Part shown: piece by piece, positions 26,285-35,032 of the stretch
How positions within the stretch are numbered: position 1 is the stretch's first letter
Layout: each line of letters begins with the position of its first letter
Assembly (NCBI GenBank): GCA_023444055.1
Contig: JAEZRV010000047.1
Span: 1-64,000, forward strand
Direction: 5' to 3'
Length of the DNA: 64,000 nt
DNA from: Bacillota bacterium
Lineage (GTDB): Bacteria > Bacillota > Clostridia > Acetivibrionales > DSM-1351
Program-made: the position numbers and the translations under genes
The notes under the pieces: generated by a model
Told to the model about the DNA's origin: nothing
The model's input: the letters and a program-made list of their open reading frames with translations, nothing else
Databases searched by the model: none

Positions 26285-28010
26285 GAAGTTATTACCTTAT
26301 TTATCAAAATATAAAATTTATGCAATACTATGTCCTTTAGCTATTATAGGAGAAGTTCTTTTAGAGATACGAATACCGTTTCTTATGTCAAAAATTGTTG
26401 ACAACGGTATTCCGACAAAAGATATTGCTTATGTCTTAAAAACTGGCGGACTTATGGTAGTAATGGCTTTGTTTTCACTGTTATTTGGTGTGCTTGGCTC
26501 AAAATTAGGTGCAGCTGCAAGCATGGGTCTTGGTAGTGAACTTAGGAAAGGTCTATTTAACAAAATTCAAGAATTTTCTTTTTCTAATATTGATAAATTC
26601 AGTACTGCATCACTGGTTACTCGTTTGACTACTGATATAAACAATACACAAAATGCATTTATGATGGTTATTCGTGTTTTGGTACGTGCGCCGGTTATGA
26701 TGGTAAGCGCAACTTATATGGCATACACTATAAATAAAAGTCTTGTTAGCATATTTTTAGTTGCCATTCCAGTTCTAGCAATTTCTTTGGTTGTAATTGC
26801 ATTTTTAGCTTATCCTCGATTCTCTAAGCTGCTAAAAAGATACGATTCACTTAATGCTTCTGTTCAAGAAAATTTAATTGCTATTAGGGTTGTAAAGGCA
26901 TTTGTGCGATCTAAGTATGAAAAACTGAAATTTAAAGCTGCTAACGATGAATTAATGAACGCATCAATACGTGCTGAAAAAGTTGTTATTTGCAATATGC
27001 CAATAATGCAAATTACAATATATTCTTGTATTGTGGCAATTCTATGGTTTGGCGGTAATATGATTATTTCAGGTACAATGCTGACAGGACAATTAATCAG
27101 CTTTATAAGCTATGTTACTCAAATATTGGTTTCACTTATGATGATTTCAATGGTACTTATTACAGTTGTTCTTTCACGTGCATCAATTAGTAGAATAATT
27201 GAGGTGCTTGATGAAGAGGTAGATATTACTGATGCACACATAACTGACTCACAGAAAGTTAGGGATGGTTCAATTGAGTTTAAAAATGTTTCATTCAGGT
27301 ATAATTCTAAAGCTGAAAATAATACTCTTGAGAATGTAAATTTTCATATAAGCTCAGGTCAAACAATAGGGATTATAGGTGGTACAGGTTCTTCAAAAAC
27401 AACATTAGTCCAGCTTATACCAAGATTGTATGATGCAACTGATGGAGAAGTTCTTGTAGGTGGTGTAGATGTTCGGAATTATAATTTGCAGGAGTTAAGA
27501 AATTCAGTTGCAATGGTTCTTCAAAAAAATGTATTATTCTCTGGCACTATCAAAGAAAATCTGAAGTGGGGGAATGCAAAAGCTTCAGACGAACAAATTT
27601 TTGCTGCATGTAAGGCGGCTCAGGCACATGACTTTATAGAAAGTTTTCCTAACGGCTATGAAACTGACCTTGGTCAAGGCGGTGTAAATGTTTCTGGTGG
27701 TCAGAAACAGCGTCTTTGCATTGCCAGAGCATTACTTAAAAATCCGAAAATTCTTATTCTAGATGATAGTACAAGTGCTGTAGATACTGCAACAGATTCA
27801 AAAATTCGTAAAGCACTTCGTACATACGGAAAGGATATTACTACTATTATTATTATTGCTCAGCGAATTAGTTCAGTGTGTGATGCTGACAAAATTATTG
27901 TACTTGATGACGGTAAAGTTAATGCTATTGGCACACATGATGAATTACTTCAAAATAATCAGATTTATCAGGAAGTATACAATTCGCAGCAGGAAGGGGT
28001 GGGTGCATAA
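26277..28010 (+). CDS. ABC exporter half-transporter with degenerate nucleotide site
   Basis: A 577-residue protein starting at GTG 26277 (AAGGAGG upstream), with six membrane segments and a C-terminal ATPase domain. Walker A is GGTGSSKTT (Ser replacing the middle Gly), the signature NVSGGQKQR, Walker B LILDDSTSAVD with Asp in place of the catalytic Glu, and the switch IAQRIS with Gln instead of His. These losses mark the non-catalytic half of heterodimeric exporters such as TM287/288 and BmrCD. Its stop overlaps the start of the partner gene. The substrate is unknown. Confidence 0.92.
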   Translation: MIKKLLPYLSKYKIYAILCPLAIIGEVLLEIRIPFLMSKIVDNGIPTKDIAYVLKTGGLMVVMALFSLLFGVLGSKLGAAASMGLGSELRKGLFNKIQEFSFSNIDKFSTASLVTRLTTDINNTQNAFMMVIRVLVRAPVMMVSATYMAYTINKSLVSIFLVAIPVLAISLVVIAFLAYPRFSKLLKRYDSLNASVQENLIAIRVVKAFVRSKYEKLKFKAANDELMNASIRAEKVVICNMPIMQITIYSCIVAILWFGGNMIISGTMLTGQLISFISYVTQILVSLMMISMVLITVVLSRASISRIIEVLDEEVDITDAHITDSQKVRDGSIEFKNVSFRYNSKAENNTLENVNFHISSGQTIGIIGGTGSSKTTLVQLIPRLYDATDGEVLVGGVDVRNYNLQELRNSVAMVLQKNVLFSGTIKENLKWGNAKASDEQIFAACKAAQAHDFIESFPNGYETDLGQGGVNVSGGQKQRLCIARALLKNPKILILDDSTSAVDTATDSKIRKALRTYGKDITTIIIIAQRISSVCDADKIIVLDDGKVNAIGTHDELLQNNQIYQEVYNSQQEGVGA

Positions 28011-29899
28011 TGGCAGGGCCAGCTAAACAAAATTTTCAAAAGCCAAAGAGTGCCGGAAAAACGCTAGGACGAGTTTTCGAATATATGCTGCATAAAAAAT
28101 GGCTGCTTATTATAGTAGCAATTTTTGTAATAATCAGTTCAGGAGCAGGTGTAGCAGGCACTTACTTTTTAAAACCAATTATTAATGATTATATTATTCC
28201 ACTTATTGGCAAGAATTCTCAAGAAATAGATTTAGGTCATTTCATTCGGATAATTACAGTTTTAAGTTCTATTTATTTGGTTGGAGCATCAGCTACTTAT
28301 GTTTATAGCCGTACTATGGTTAAGATTTCGAACGGTGCTCTTAATTCAATTCGTAAAGATTTATTTAATAGTATGCAGGATTTGCCAATAAAATATTTTG
28401 ATACACATACTCATGGAGAATTAATGAGCCGATATACAAGTGATGTTGACACTTTACGTGAGGCTATAACCAATGGCTTTACACAGCTTATTACATCAGC
28501 TATTACGGTTGTTGGTACATTTATTATGATGTTAGTACTCAGCCCTGTACTAACTATACTAATTATTGTTATGCTGATTGTAATGTTTGCCATTATTAAA
28601 AAGATTGGAAGTAAGAGTGCAAATTATTTTAAGAAGCAGCAAAAGGCTGTTGGTGCAGCAAATGGATATATTGAAGAAATGATAGAGGGACAGAAGGTAG
28701 TCAAGGTGTTCTGTCACGAGGAAAACACGAAAAAAGAGTTTGCTGTATTAAATGAAAACCTTCGTGAAGCATCCACAAATGCTCATACCTATGCCAGCAT
28801 TATGATGCCAATTATGGGCAACCTAACATATTTAAATTATGCCCTTACTGCAGCAGCAGGAGCAATGATGGTTATCGCTGGTCGTATGGATATTGGTTCT
28901 ATTGCATCATTTTTACAATATACACGTTCGTTTTCTCAGCCAATTACCCAGATAAGTCAGCAGTTTAATTCAATACTTGCAGCACTTGCTGGTGCTGAAC
29001 GAATTTTCGAAATTATTGATGAGAAACCTGAAAATGATGAAGGCTATGTTACATTGGTGAATGCAAAGAAAAATCCAGATGGAACTTTAGTTGAAAGTGA
29101 TAGTCAGACTGGCTTATGGGCATGGAAACACCCACACCATGATGGTACAGTGACATATACAATGCTAACTGGTGATGTACAATTTTCAAACGTTAATTTT
29201 GGCTATGATGAGAATAAGCCTATTCTGCGCGATATTTCACTTTTTGCAAAACCTGGTCAAAAGATAGCTTTTGTTGGTTCAACCGGTGCTGGTAAGACCA
29301 CCATTACTAATCTTATTAACCGTTTTTATGATGTATCTAGTGGAAAAATCTGTTATGATGGAATAAACATTAATATAATTAAAAAAGTTGACTTGCGTAG
29401 TTCGTTAGCGATGGTATTGCAGGATACACATCTGTTTACCGGCACGGTACGTGATAATATCCGTTATGGAAAGCTTGATGCTACTGATGATGAAATTGTA
29501 GCAGCAGCAAAGCTGGCAAACGCACATAGCTTTATCAGACATTTACCCCAGGGCTACGATACTATGCTTGTTTCAGACGGTTCAAATTTGAGTCAAGGGC
29601 AGCGTCAGTTAATTGCAATTGCTCGTGCAGCGGTAGCAAACCCTCCTGTTTTAATATTAGATGAGGCGACTAGTTCTATTGATACCAGAACTGAAGCACT
29701 TATTGAAAAAGGCATGGATAAACTTATGAATGGACGTACTGTATTTGTTATTGCTCATCGACTTTCTACTGTTCGAAATGCAGATGCAATTGTAGTATTA
29801 GAAAACGGTGAAATAATAGAGCGTGGCAACCATGAAGAACTAATTTCTCAGCATGGAAAATATTATCAACTGTATACTGGTCAATTTGAGTTGTCGTGA
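28010..29899 (+). CDS. ABC exporter half-transporter, catalytic partner
   Basis: A 629-residue membrane-ATPase protein that begins on the last base of the preceding gene. The ATPase domain is complete: Walker A GSTGAGKTT, signature LSQGQRQL, Walker B LILDEATSSID with Glu, and switch IAHRLS. An insertion of ~45 residues between membrane and ATPase domains (TLVNAKKNPDGTLVE...GTVTYTM) is typical of this subfamily. It pairs with the degenerate half to form one exporter with one working consensus site. Confidence 0.93.
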   Translation: MAGPAKQNFQKPKSAGKTLGRVFEYMLHKKWLLIIVAIFVIISSGAGVAGTYFLKPIINDYIIPLIGKNSQEIDLGHFIRIITVLSSIYLVGASATYVYSRTMVKISNGALNSIRKDLFNSMQDLPIKYFDTHTHGELMSRYTSDVDTLREAITNGFTQLITSAITVVGTFIMMLVLSPVLTILIIVMLIVMFAIIKKIGSKSANYFKKQQKAVGAANGYIEEMIEGQKVVKVFCHEENTKKEFAVLNENLREASTNAHTYASIMMPIMGNLTYLNYALTAAAGAMMVIAGRMDIGSIASFLQYTRSFSQPITQISQQFNSILAALAGAERIFEIIDEKPENDEGYVTLVNAKKNPDGTLVESDSQTGLWAWKHPHHDGTVTYTMLTGDVQFSNVNFGYDENKPILRDISLFAKPGQKIAFVGSTGAGKTTITNLINRFYDVSSGKICYDGININIIKKVDLRSSLAMVLQDTHLFTGTVRDNIRYGKLDATDDEIVAAAKLANAHSFIRHLPQGYDTMLVSDGSNLSQGQRQLIAIARAAVANPPVLILDEATSSIDTRTEALIEKGMDKLMNGRTVFVIAHRLSTVRNADAIVVLENGEIIERGNHEELISQHGKYYQLYTGQFELS

Positions 29900-29979
29900 G
29901 TTAATGGTAAAAGGGTAATATACATTATTTTTAGAAGGTTAGTTGAACAGTATTTTAATTGATAAAAGAGTATATGATT

Positions 29980-30060
29980 ATCTGAAATAGAAGTCCTAGT
30001 CAATGGTATAAGCCCTACAACGCTGGCTAAAAGCCGCTAATAAAAGCCTCTATTTCAGAT
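29980..30060. other. Structured hairpin of unknown role
   Basis: ATCTGAAATAGA (29980-29991) and TCTATTTCAGAT (30049-30060) are perfect 12-bp complements around a ~57-nt loop that contains a smaller GGCTAAAAGCC hairpin. No T-run follows. It sits between convergent genes and could be a processing site, a small RNA or a decayed element. The rest of the 29900-30119 gap is empty. Confidence 0.45.
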
Positions 30061-30119
30061 GATAGGTACCAAGATGGTAAAATTAATTATTGCATATAAA
30101 CCTCAATTTTGTGAGCAAT

Positions 30120-30560
30120 CTACTCGAGCTTTTTCAAAACTTTAAGAGTTGTATATGTAGCATTAGCGAACTCTTCTTTTTCCTCATTTGTAAGCATATC
30201 TAGCCTATTAATTAAATTTCTTTTAAATTGTTCTTTCTCGAGTGATATGAAATTTCGGCCTTCAGCTGTCAAGCGAATTAATACCAATTTCCGATTGCTT
30301 TCATCGCAAAAGCGCTCAACGTAGCCTAATTTTACTAATGGTGCTACAGCTCTGGTAGCTTGTTCGTGAGAGGATGCAATATAGGCAGCAATTTGGGACA
30401 TGTTTAAACTAGGATTAGCCATTAGAGCAAATAAAATAAATAACTGAGTTTTAGTAAAATTTGAATGTTTAATGTCAATTGAGTTTAAAATAATTTTCTG
30501 ACACATGGGATATATTTCAAGTAATGAAAATATTGCATTTTCATTTGATATGTTGTTCAT
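30120..30560 (-). CDS. MarR-family regulator divergent from citrate synthase
   Basis: A 146-residue winged-helix MarR protein. The start at 30560 is fixed by GGAGGAATT before the ATG; the longer frame to 30677 has no support. The DNA-binding part is NMSQIAAYIASSHEQATRAVAPLVKLGYVER, with the wing CDESNRKLVLIRLTAEGR. Its own promoter and that of citrate synthase lie back to back, each with its -35 box inside a TTGAC-N4-RTCAA palindrome, so it probably represses both. The ligand is unknown. Confidence 0.9.
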   Translation of the reverse strand: MNNISNENAIFSLLEIYPMCQKIILNSIDIKHSNFTKTQLFILFALMANPSLNMSQIAAYIASSHEQATRAVAPLVKLGYVERFCDESNRKLVLIRLTAEGRNFISLEKEQFKRNLINRLDMLTNEEKEEFANATYTTLKVLKKLE

Positions 30561-30648
30561 AATTCCTCCAATAAGCCGTTTTACAGGCTTTAAAAAAATA
30601 TAATTGTTGCTAAATATTATATGTCTATATATAAACTCCCAACATAAT

Positions 30649-30726
30649 ATTATATACAGTTGATTGACGTATGTCAAATGTATGCATTAATCAATAATTG
30701 ACAATTATCAAATAATAAAGTATATT
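30649..30726. promoter_or_regulatory. Divergent promoters with twin operator palindromes
   Basis: Rightward promoter: TTGACA 30698-30703, 17 bp, TATATT 30721-30726. Leftward promoter: TTGACA 30677-30672, 17 bp, TATAAT 30654-30649. Each -35 lies in a palindrome: TTGACGTATGTCAA (30664-30677, arms perfect) and TTGACAATTATCAA (30698-30711, one mismatch). The matched arms suggest one dimeric repressor, most likely the adjacent MarR. Confidence 0.75.
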
Positions 30727-30771
30727 TAATTTATACATATCGTAAAAATGTAATTTAAAGGGAGGTTATAT

Positions 30772-32127
30772 ATGACAACTGCAAAAAAAAGTCTTGAAAC
30801 TTATACAGCTACTAATGCTGAAATATGTAGAAATAATTGTAATATAGATAGCAATCTATTTCATGAATACGGTGTAAAAAAAGGGTTAAGAGATAAGGAT
30901 GGAACAGGAGTACTGGCAGGACTTACAACTATTTCTGATATTCAGGCATATAAACAAATTGATGGTGAAAAAGTTCCATGTGAAGGAAAACTTTTATACA
31001 GAGGCTACAGCATCACTGATATTGTAGAAGATTTTGTTTCAAACAATCGTTTTGGCTTTGAAGAAACAACATATTTACTTTTATTTGGAAATATGCCGAA
31101 TGATGAACAGCTAGAAGAGTTCAAGTCAGTTATGTCTAAATGTCAGACATTACCTACCAATTTTGTTAGAGATGTAGTTATGAAAGCGCCAAGCAAGGAT
31201 ATTATGAATTCATTGAGTAAAAGCGTGCTTACTCTGGCGTCGTATGATGACAAATCCGAAGATTTATCTTTAGATAATGTTCTAAGACAATGTATGATGC
31301 TTATTAGTACATTCCCAATGTTAGCAGTGTATGGATATCATGCATACAATCACTATGTTTGTCACGGTAGCTTTTACATTCATAGACCGGATAAAAGTCT
31401 TTCCGCAGCAGAAAATATTTTGCTTATGCTAAGACCTGATATGAAATATACTGAACTTGAAGCGAGAGTTCTTGATATTGCGCTAGTTCTTCACATGGAG
31501 CATGGTGGCGGTAACAATTCTACATTTACAACACATGTTGTTACATCCTCTGGTTCAGACACATATGCAGTTATTGCAGCAGCTCTATCTTCATTAAAAG
31601 GTCCAAAGCATGGTGGCGCAAATATTAAAGTTGTTGAAATGATGAATGATTTAAGGCATAATGTCTCTGACATAAAAGATGAAAAGAAAGTTAAGAATTA
31701 TTTAGAAAATGTTCTTAATAAAGAAGCTTTCGATAGAAAAGGCTTAATCTATGGAATGGGGCATGCAGTTTATTCATTATCAGATCCTAGAGCTACTATA
31801 TTTAAAGGATTTGTGGAAGAATTAGCAGTACAAAAAGGTAGAAATGAAGACTTTGAACTATATTCAATGGTAGAAAAACTTGCTCCTCAAGTAATAGCAA
31901 AGGGCAGGAAGATATATAAGGGTGTAAGCGCTAATGTGGATTTTTACAGTGGCTTCGTTTATAGTATGTTGGATATTCCACTTGAATTGTTTACGCCTAT
32001 ATTTGCAATGGCAAGAATAGTAGGCTGGAGTGCTCATCGCTTAGAGGAATTAATAAATGTAGATAAAATTATAAGGCCGGCTTATAAATCTATTATGCCA
32101 GAAAGAGAGTATTTGCCTAGGAAATAA
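30772..32127 (+). CDS. gltA: Citrate synthase (Si-type family)
   Basis: A 451-residue citrate synthase with AAGGGAGG before the ATG. The catalytic histidines and aspartate fall in MEHGGGNNSTF, GPKHGGAN and the following GMGHAVYSLSDPRA. It condenses oxaloacetate and acetyl-CoA, the entry to the glutamate branch of an incomplete TCA cycle in such anaerobes. It is transcribed away from a MarR gene that probably controls it. This is a standalone gene without aconitase or isocitrate dehydrogenase beside it. Confidence 0.94.
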   Translation: MTTAKKSLETYTATNAEICRNNCNIDSNLFHEYGVKKGLRDKDGTGVLAGLTTISDIQAYKQIDGEKVPCEGKLLYRGYSITDIVEDFVSNNRFGFEETTYLLLFGNMPNDEQLEEFKSVMSKCQTLPTNFVRDVVMKAPSKDIMNSLSKSVLTLASYDDKSEDLSLDNVLRQCMMLISTFPMLAVYGYHAYNHYVCHGSFYIHRPDKSLSAAENILLMLRPDMKYTELEARVLDIALVLHMEHGGGNNSTFTTHVVTSSGSDTYAVIAAALSSLKGPKHGGANIKVVEMMNDLRHNVSDIKDEKKVKNYLENVLNKEAFDRKGLIYGMGHAVYSLSDPRATIFKGFVEELAVQKGRNEDFELYSMVEKLAPQVIAKGRKIYKGVSANVDFYSGFVYSMLDIPLELFTPIFAMARIVGWSAHRLEELINVDKIIRPAYKSIMPEREYLPRK

Positions 32128-32314
32128 ATTTCAAACAGATTAAAATACCAACAGTCTTAAAATCAAAAATTTTTTACCTTTTTATTATTTATGTTTAATA
32201 TTAAGTAATTTGTGGTAATATAGTATTGGATTTTAAACTCGTTACTAGTCATGTTTTTTGTGTCCTGCTTGTGGAAAAATATAATATTGAATTATAAGGA
32301 GGCAAATATCTATA

Positions 32315-32695
32315 ATGAAAGAGCCAAAGTTTTTTATTTGTAAGCATTGTGGTAATCTGGTTACTTTTATAAAGGAATCGGGTGCACCTCTTACCTGCTG
32401 TGGTGAGGCAATGACTGAAATTGAACCTAATACTGTTGATGCTGCTACTGAAAAGCATGTTCCTGTTGTTACTTTGGATGGAAATACTGTGACTGTAGAA
32501 GTTGGAAGCGTGGAACATCCAATGATACCTGAGCATTTTATACAATGGATTTATATACAAACTGATAATGGATTTCAAATTAAATATTTAGAGCCAGGGG
32601 ACAAGCCAAAAGCAATATTTGCATTAAATGATGAAAAAGTTGTTGCTGCTTATGAATATTGCAATCTTCATGGCTTGTGGAAAAAAGATGTGTAA
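32315..32695 (+). CDS. dfx: Desulfoferrodoxin (superoxide reductase)
   Basis: A 126-residue two-iron protein. Centre I is a desulforedoxin-like Fe(Cys)4 site: C9, C12, C28, C29. Centre II has H48 (EKHVPVV), H68 (VEHPM), H74 and the C-terminal CNLHG pair. It reduces superoxide to peroxide without making oxygen, taking electrons from rubredoxin. A rubredoxin-bearing flavoprotein is encoded next and hemerythrin beyond, forming an oxygen-defence group. AAGGAGG precedes the start region. Confidence 0.96.
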   Translation: MKEPKFFICKHCGNLVTFIKESGAPLTCCGEAMTEIEPNTVDAATEKHVPVVTLDGNTVTVEVGSVEHPMIPEHFIQWIYIQTDNGFQIKYLEPGDKPKAIFALNDEKVVAAYEYCNLHGLWKKDV

Positions 32696-32713
32696 TATTT
32701 CTTAATTATATAA

Positions 32714-32781
32714 AAAGGCAGAATATAATTAAATGTAGCTATTCATAAAATGTTTAGTTTCATTAATTGTGTTCTGCCTTT
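32714..32781. terminator. Hairpin after the superoxide reductase gene
   Basis: AAAGGCAGAA pairs with TTCTGCCTTT, extended by an ATTAA/TTAAT pairing, around a ~30-nt loop. The A and T ends allow weak termination in either direction. Confidence 0.55.
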
Positions 32782-32846
32782 ACAAGTAACGGCGGTATAG
32801 GTAAAGATTTCTAATACTAAATTTGATATAAGAAGGAGAAAATGAT

Positions 32847-33545
32847 ATGAATCAAAATGCATTTTGGAGCCTATCATATGGTGTTTATATAATTTCCGTA
32901 TGGGATGGAGAACGTCCAACTGGATGTACTGCAAATTGTGTTATGCAGATTACAGCTGAACCTCCTACAATTGCTGTTAGTATAAATCATGATAATTATA
33001 CAAATAAATGTATTGAGAAAACAGGGAAATTTGCTGTTTCAATACTAGGGTATAAATCAGACCCCTCAACAATCGGTACCTTTGGCTTCCAAACTGGAAA
33101 AGAAGTAAACAAATTCGATTCGGTTAAATTTGAAAAACTATCAGGAATGCCTATAATAAAGGATGGATGTGCTTATATAACCTGTGAGGTTATAAATAAG
33201 ATGGAAACAGATACTCATACTGTTTTTTTAGGTAAAGTTATAGATGCTGAAACTCTTTCTGATGAAGAGCCGATTACTTATTCTTATTATCATAAGGTTT
33301 TAAAGGGGAAGAGCCCTAAAAATGCTCCAACTTATATTGCTGATGATAAAAAGGAAAATAATGATATCAAGCATGTTAATGAAAGTGCAAAGACAGATTC
33401 AAACATACAAGAAAAATCTGAAAAATATGTTTGCAGCGTATGCAAGTATCAATATTCAGGAGACATTCCATTTGAGGAACTGCCAGATGATTATAAATGC
33501 CCTATCTGTGGAAAGCCAAAATCAGTATTTAAGAAGCAAATATAA
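32847..33545 (+). CDS. Flavin reductase-rubredoxin fusion (high-molecular-weight rubredoxin type)
   Basis: A 232-residue fusion. Residues ~1-155 are a flavin reductase-like FMN-binding split barrel (GVYIISVWDGERPTGCTANCVMQI...PPTIAVSIN). A linker precedes a rubredoxin at ~190-230 with CSVC and CPIC iron ligands. The order matches high-molecular-weight rubredoxins that carry electrons from NADH to oxygen or ROS reductases. Its likely partner is the superoxide reductase upstream. AGAAGGAG precedes the ATG. The TAA stop is the first part of an R2 repeat. Confidence 0.9.
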   Translation: MNQNAFWSLSYGVYIISVWDGERPTGCTANCVMQITAEPPTIAVSINHDNYTNKCIEKTGKFAVSILGYKSDPSTIGTFGFQTGKEVNKFDSVKFEKLSGMPIIKDGCAYITCEVINKMETDTHTVFLGKVIDAETLSDEEPITYSYYHKVLKGKSPKNAPTYIADDKKENNDIKHVNESAKTDSNIQEKSEKYVCSVCKYQYSGDIPFEELPDDYKCPICGKPKSVFKKQI

Positions 33546-33695
33546 CGAGGCAAGAAAATGTCCCCCACTTCTATAAGTGGCGGGTACTGCTTTGATTTCA
33601 GGCGGTGAGTATATCTCTCGCCTCGTTGAAACGCCGCTGATGTAATGAAATTTTTCTACAATCGAAAAATTTCATTTTGAATCTAGGCGTTATAA
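33541..33695 (+). repeat. Dispersed structured element (family R2), best-preserved copy
   Basis: Starts TATAACGAGGC and ends GGCGTTATAA. The internal folds are all intact: CCACTTCTATAAGTGG arm, GGCGAGAG-type arm closing with GCCTCGTT, and TGAAATTTTTC/GAAAAATTTCA hairpin. The first bases supply the stop codon of the gene before it. Confidence 0.85.
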
Positions 33696-33727
33696 AAAAT
33701 GCTATATGTAGGAAAGTTGAATAAATG

Positions 33728-34063
33728 AGGCTGCTGCAAAACAAAAAATATGATATATCAACTGGAAACTGCTTAAATAGTACTCCCGTGCAGTATATAT
33801 CTATGGCTAGCTCACGAAATTGACGCTGAAATAGTTGCGGTTCAGAACAAGCACTTCCGCCGACCGTATTACACTCGACATCCTGTCTCTAGGTAATACT
33901 CACAGCTACTTACTTTCGCTGTGTGGGCTACAATGCTTGTTCTTCGCCTACTATTTCTAGCATCAATTTCTAACCGAGCTTCGTAATTAGATATATATTG
34001 TACTCACGTACTATTCAAGCAATAAGTCATTGGTTACAGAAATTGTTGTTTTGCAACAGTCCC
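33728..34063. repeat. 336-bp long imperfect inverted repeat
   Basis: Two arms of roughly 130 bp pair along most of their length. Outer ends: AGGCTGCTGCAAAACAA against the complement of TTGTTTTGCAACAGTCCC. Middle: TGCTTAAATAGTAC and GTACTATTCAAGCA. Inner: GAACAAGCA and TGCTTGTTC. The ~70-nt centre has its own GTATTAC/GTAATAC and CACAGC/GCTGTG stems. There is no ORF. It looks like a MITE-type element or a very long hairpin RNA. It starts just beyond an R2 copy and ends 22 bp from the hemerythrin stop. Confidence 0.85.
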
Positions 34064-34084
34064 GTTATTAATAACTTAATGCAA

Positions 34085-34474
34085 TTATTTACCTATCAAT
34101 GTATCTTGTTTTAAGATATGGTCTACTAGCCATGTAGTTAAAAACTCCAGCAACTCTAACAGAGCATCTTTTTGATTTTCATCAATATGATCAGAATCAA
34201 TACTATTTATTTTTTCTATAAATTCATTATGAGATACCTTCTGTGAAAGAATTCTCTTATAACCAATGCTGTTCATATATTCTTCTTCATTGTTAAAATG
34301 ATACTTTGTATATTCTTTTAAATCATTTATTACCTTTAATATGTAGTCATACTTATCTTGTATAAACTGGTTTGTCAATAAATCATAACACTCATTTGCA
34401 ATAGCAAATAGTTTAGTGTGCTCTTCATCGATAGATTTTACTCCTGTATAATATTCAGGCTTCATTTCATACAT
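34085..34474 (-). CDS. Bacteriohemerythrin
   Basis: A 129-residue single-domain hemerythrin. The di-iron ligands are in DEEHTKLF, YHFNNEEEYM, SHNEFI and VDHILKQD, so the site is complete. It binds oxygen reversibly and may store, deliver or sense it for the reductases encoded nearby. GGGGGAG precedes the ATG. Transcription is away from tyrS. The long inverted repeat sits just behind its stop and may act as terminator. Confidence 0.95.
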   Translation of the reverse strand: MYEMKPEYYTGVKSIDEEHTKLFAIANECYDLLTNQFIQDKYDYILKVINDLKEYTKYHFNNEEEYMNSIGYKRILSQKVSHNEFIEKINSIDSDHIDENQKDALLELLEFLTTWLVDHILKQDTLIGK

Positions 34475-34659
34475 TTGTCACTCCCCCTATCCTGTCATTA
34501 GTGTAAAATAATTACTTATATTTTACACTATAAGTGATGTGTTTGTAAAGCGACAAAAAACGACAATCGAAAATGAGAATTGGAAGATATTCTTATGGCC
34601 ACATTTATAGTTGCAAAGATATTAATTGGTGTGGTACAATTGTTCAAAGAATATTTAAA

Positions 34660-34936
34660 GCGATGAATAATACTATTAGCTTTCTGCAATTATTCTTAGA
34701 GAGCAATCTGGTTGGTGAAAAGATTGAAATATGCAGAAATGTGAATTACAAATTAGGAGCTGCTTTGCCGGGTTTGCCCGTTATAGCTTATAAAGACATT
34801 AAAGCGAAATTATTTATTTAATTATAAGGTTAATCTATTTATTATTTAAATAGGTTAAAATTGCTTTTGATGTGAATTAAGGTGGTACCACGAGCTCTTC
34901 GTCCTTATACTAGGACAAAGGGCTTTTATTTTTATA
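34660..34936 (+). promoter_or_regulatory. Tyrosine T-box riboswitch upstream of tyrS
   Basis: Stem I begins near TTTCTGCA, pairing with TGCAGAAA, with AGAGAGC and GGTTGGTGAAAAG as in T-box leaders. The specifier loop GTGAATTACAAAT contains TAC, a tyrosine codon. The T-box AAGGTGGTACCACG is at 34879-34892. A terminator hairpin (CGTCCTT/AGGAC, then AGGGCTTTTATTTTT) ends at 34936. Uncharged tRNA-Tyr would relieve termination. The rest of 34475-35032 shows nothing else. Confidence 0.92.
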
Positions 34937-35032
34937 TTTATTTGCTAACTTGGGTATTATCTCTGATATGGAAATTCTGATAGAAATGTTAAATTGTAAA
35001 TAAAATAATTTGATAACTAGGAGTGATATGTA

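Noticed and set aside
34573..34821. 82-codon ORF before tyrS
   Set aside because: It lies over the stem I region of the T-box leader, has no ribosome site, and the RNA elements explain the conservation.
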